Assembly (NCBI GenBank): GCA_964554385.1 | Contig: CAZKOM010000017.1 | Location: 1-31,568, forward strand | Source of the DNA: JAGKXC01 sp964554385 | GTDB taxonomy: Bacteria; Bacteroidota; Bacteroidia; NS11-12g; UBA955 | DNA length: 31,568 nucleotides | Direction of reading: 5' to 3' | Notes under the pieces: generated by a model | What the model was told of the DNA's origin: nothing | Databases searched by the model: none | What the model saw: only the letters and a program-made list of their open reading frames with translations | In this document: in pieces, positions 31,273 through 31,568 of the stretch | How the letters are laid out: every line of letters begins with the position of its first letter | Position numbering within the stretch: position 1 is the stretch's first letter | Translations under genes and position numbers: made by a program

Positions 31273-31568
31273 ATGAAATACAAGCCTATGGCTGAAAATT
31301 ACAATAACAATATTCCCAATAACGAATCAAACAATACCACAAATTCCAATGAGGAGAAATCCCATTTACCCGGTTGCTCATGCTGTAAACCCAATCGAAG
31401 AGGGTTTATCAAACAACTAGGAGCTGTAGGTTTGGGCTTAGGAGCCGCTCCTTCTTTGGTGCAAGGGTTATCGAGTTTGGATTCATCGGCTGGGAATACC
31501 AACCAGCCCTTGTCGGTTTCGCCAGGAATTCCCATGGATGCTTCGCATGCCCCATCGGATGAATCGGT
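31273..31568 (+). CDS. Tat-signal protein with CSCC motif (3' truncated by window end)
   Basis: The first 98 residues of a longer protein. It starts MKYKPMAENYNN, directly after the porin stop (TAA then ATG). A polar Asn/Ser-rich leader precedes PGCSCCKPNRRGFIKQLGA, where the twin-arginine motif RRGFIKQ and the following hydrophobic stretch GLGLGAAPSLVQG form a Tat signal. Folded, probably cofactor-bearing periplasmic enzymes use this route. The cluster Cys-Ser-Cys-Cys just before the arginines is unusual. The mature domain is cut off after about 30 residues, so the enzyme type cannot be named. Confidence 0.7.
   Translation, partial: MKYKPMAENYNNNIPNNESNNTTNSNEEKSHLPGCSCCKPNRRGFIKQLGAVGLGLGAAPSLVQGLSSLDSSAGNTNQPLSVSPGIPMDASHAPSDES

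Noticed and set aside
31299..31535. 78-codon frame on the - strand at the window end
   Set aside because: It is antisense to the Tat-signal gene, whose start abuts the porin stop and has a clear RR motif.

Overview
The window reads as a chromosomal core-genome segment of a Bacteroidota member. The evidence is the recurrent -33/-7 promoters of the TTG...TAnnTTTG type (several within 4-7 nt of a start codon), the weak use of Shine-Dalgarno sites, and protein families typical of that phylum: BatA-domain protein, DUF4199, DUF6787, OprD-like porin, CGRF-type cysteine module and a serine-palmitoyltransferase-like enzyme. A run of ten N at 24467-24476 shows a draft or metagenome assembly. The order or genus cannot be fixed from the sequence. 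I see no rRNA, tRNA, CRISPR, prophage or insertion sequence.

Layout. 1-2741 is the 3' part of rpoC, closed by a strong terminator. An ABC exporter (-) and a deoxynucleoside kinase (+) then diverge. 5582-11887 is a tight five-gene + strand run: BatA/vWA membrane protein, degenerate dihydroorotase-like protein, DUF4199 membrane protein, SpoU/TrmH rRNA methyltransferase and saccharopine-dehydrogenase-like oxidoreductase. A secreted WD40 protein and a RidA-family protein follow. 13983-19411 is mostly - strand: Xer recombinase, ribosomal protein S21, acyl-CoA dehydrogenase, ComEA-like HhH protein with a serine-palmitoyltransferase-like enzyme, and an RsmI-like methyltransferase. 19656-22656 (+) carries DUF6787, Mrp, NfuA-like protein and an unknown polytopic membrane protein. 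Thymidine kinase and a cysteine-module protein lie on the - strand. A Pro/Val/Glu-rich protein (broken by the gap) and ComEC lie on the + strand. After a 21-bp minisatellite come an enoyl-CoA hydratase-like gene, TatD, an OprD-like porin and the start of a Tat-signal protein cut by the window end.

How the genes relate. Themes are nucleotide salvage (dNK, Tdk), Fe-S assembly (Mrp, NfuA), CoA-ester and amino-acid metabolism (acyl-CoA dehydrogenase, enoyl-CoA hydratase, saccharopine dehydrogenase, RidA), possible DNA uptake (ComEC, ComEA-like) and cell envelope functions. No defence island or clearly new multi-gene system is visible. The most unusual items are the dihydroorotase homologue that has lost every metal ligand and sits between two membrane-protein genes, the decayed 21-bp tandem repeats running out of the comEC stop codon, the near-leaderless promoter architecture, and two perfect hairpins embedded in coding sequence. 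Several start codons have been moved from upstream TTG/GTG codons to internal ATGs, using promoter, terminator and family evidence.
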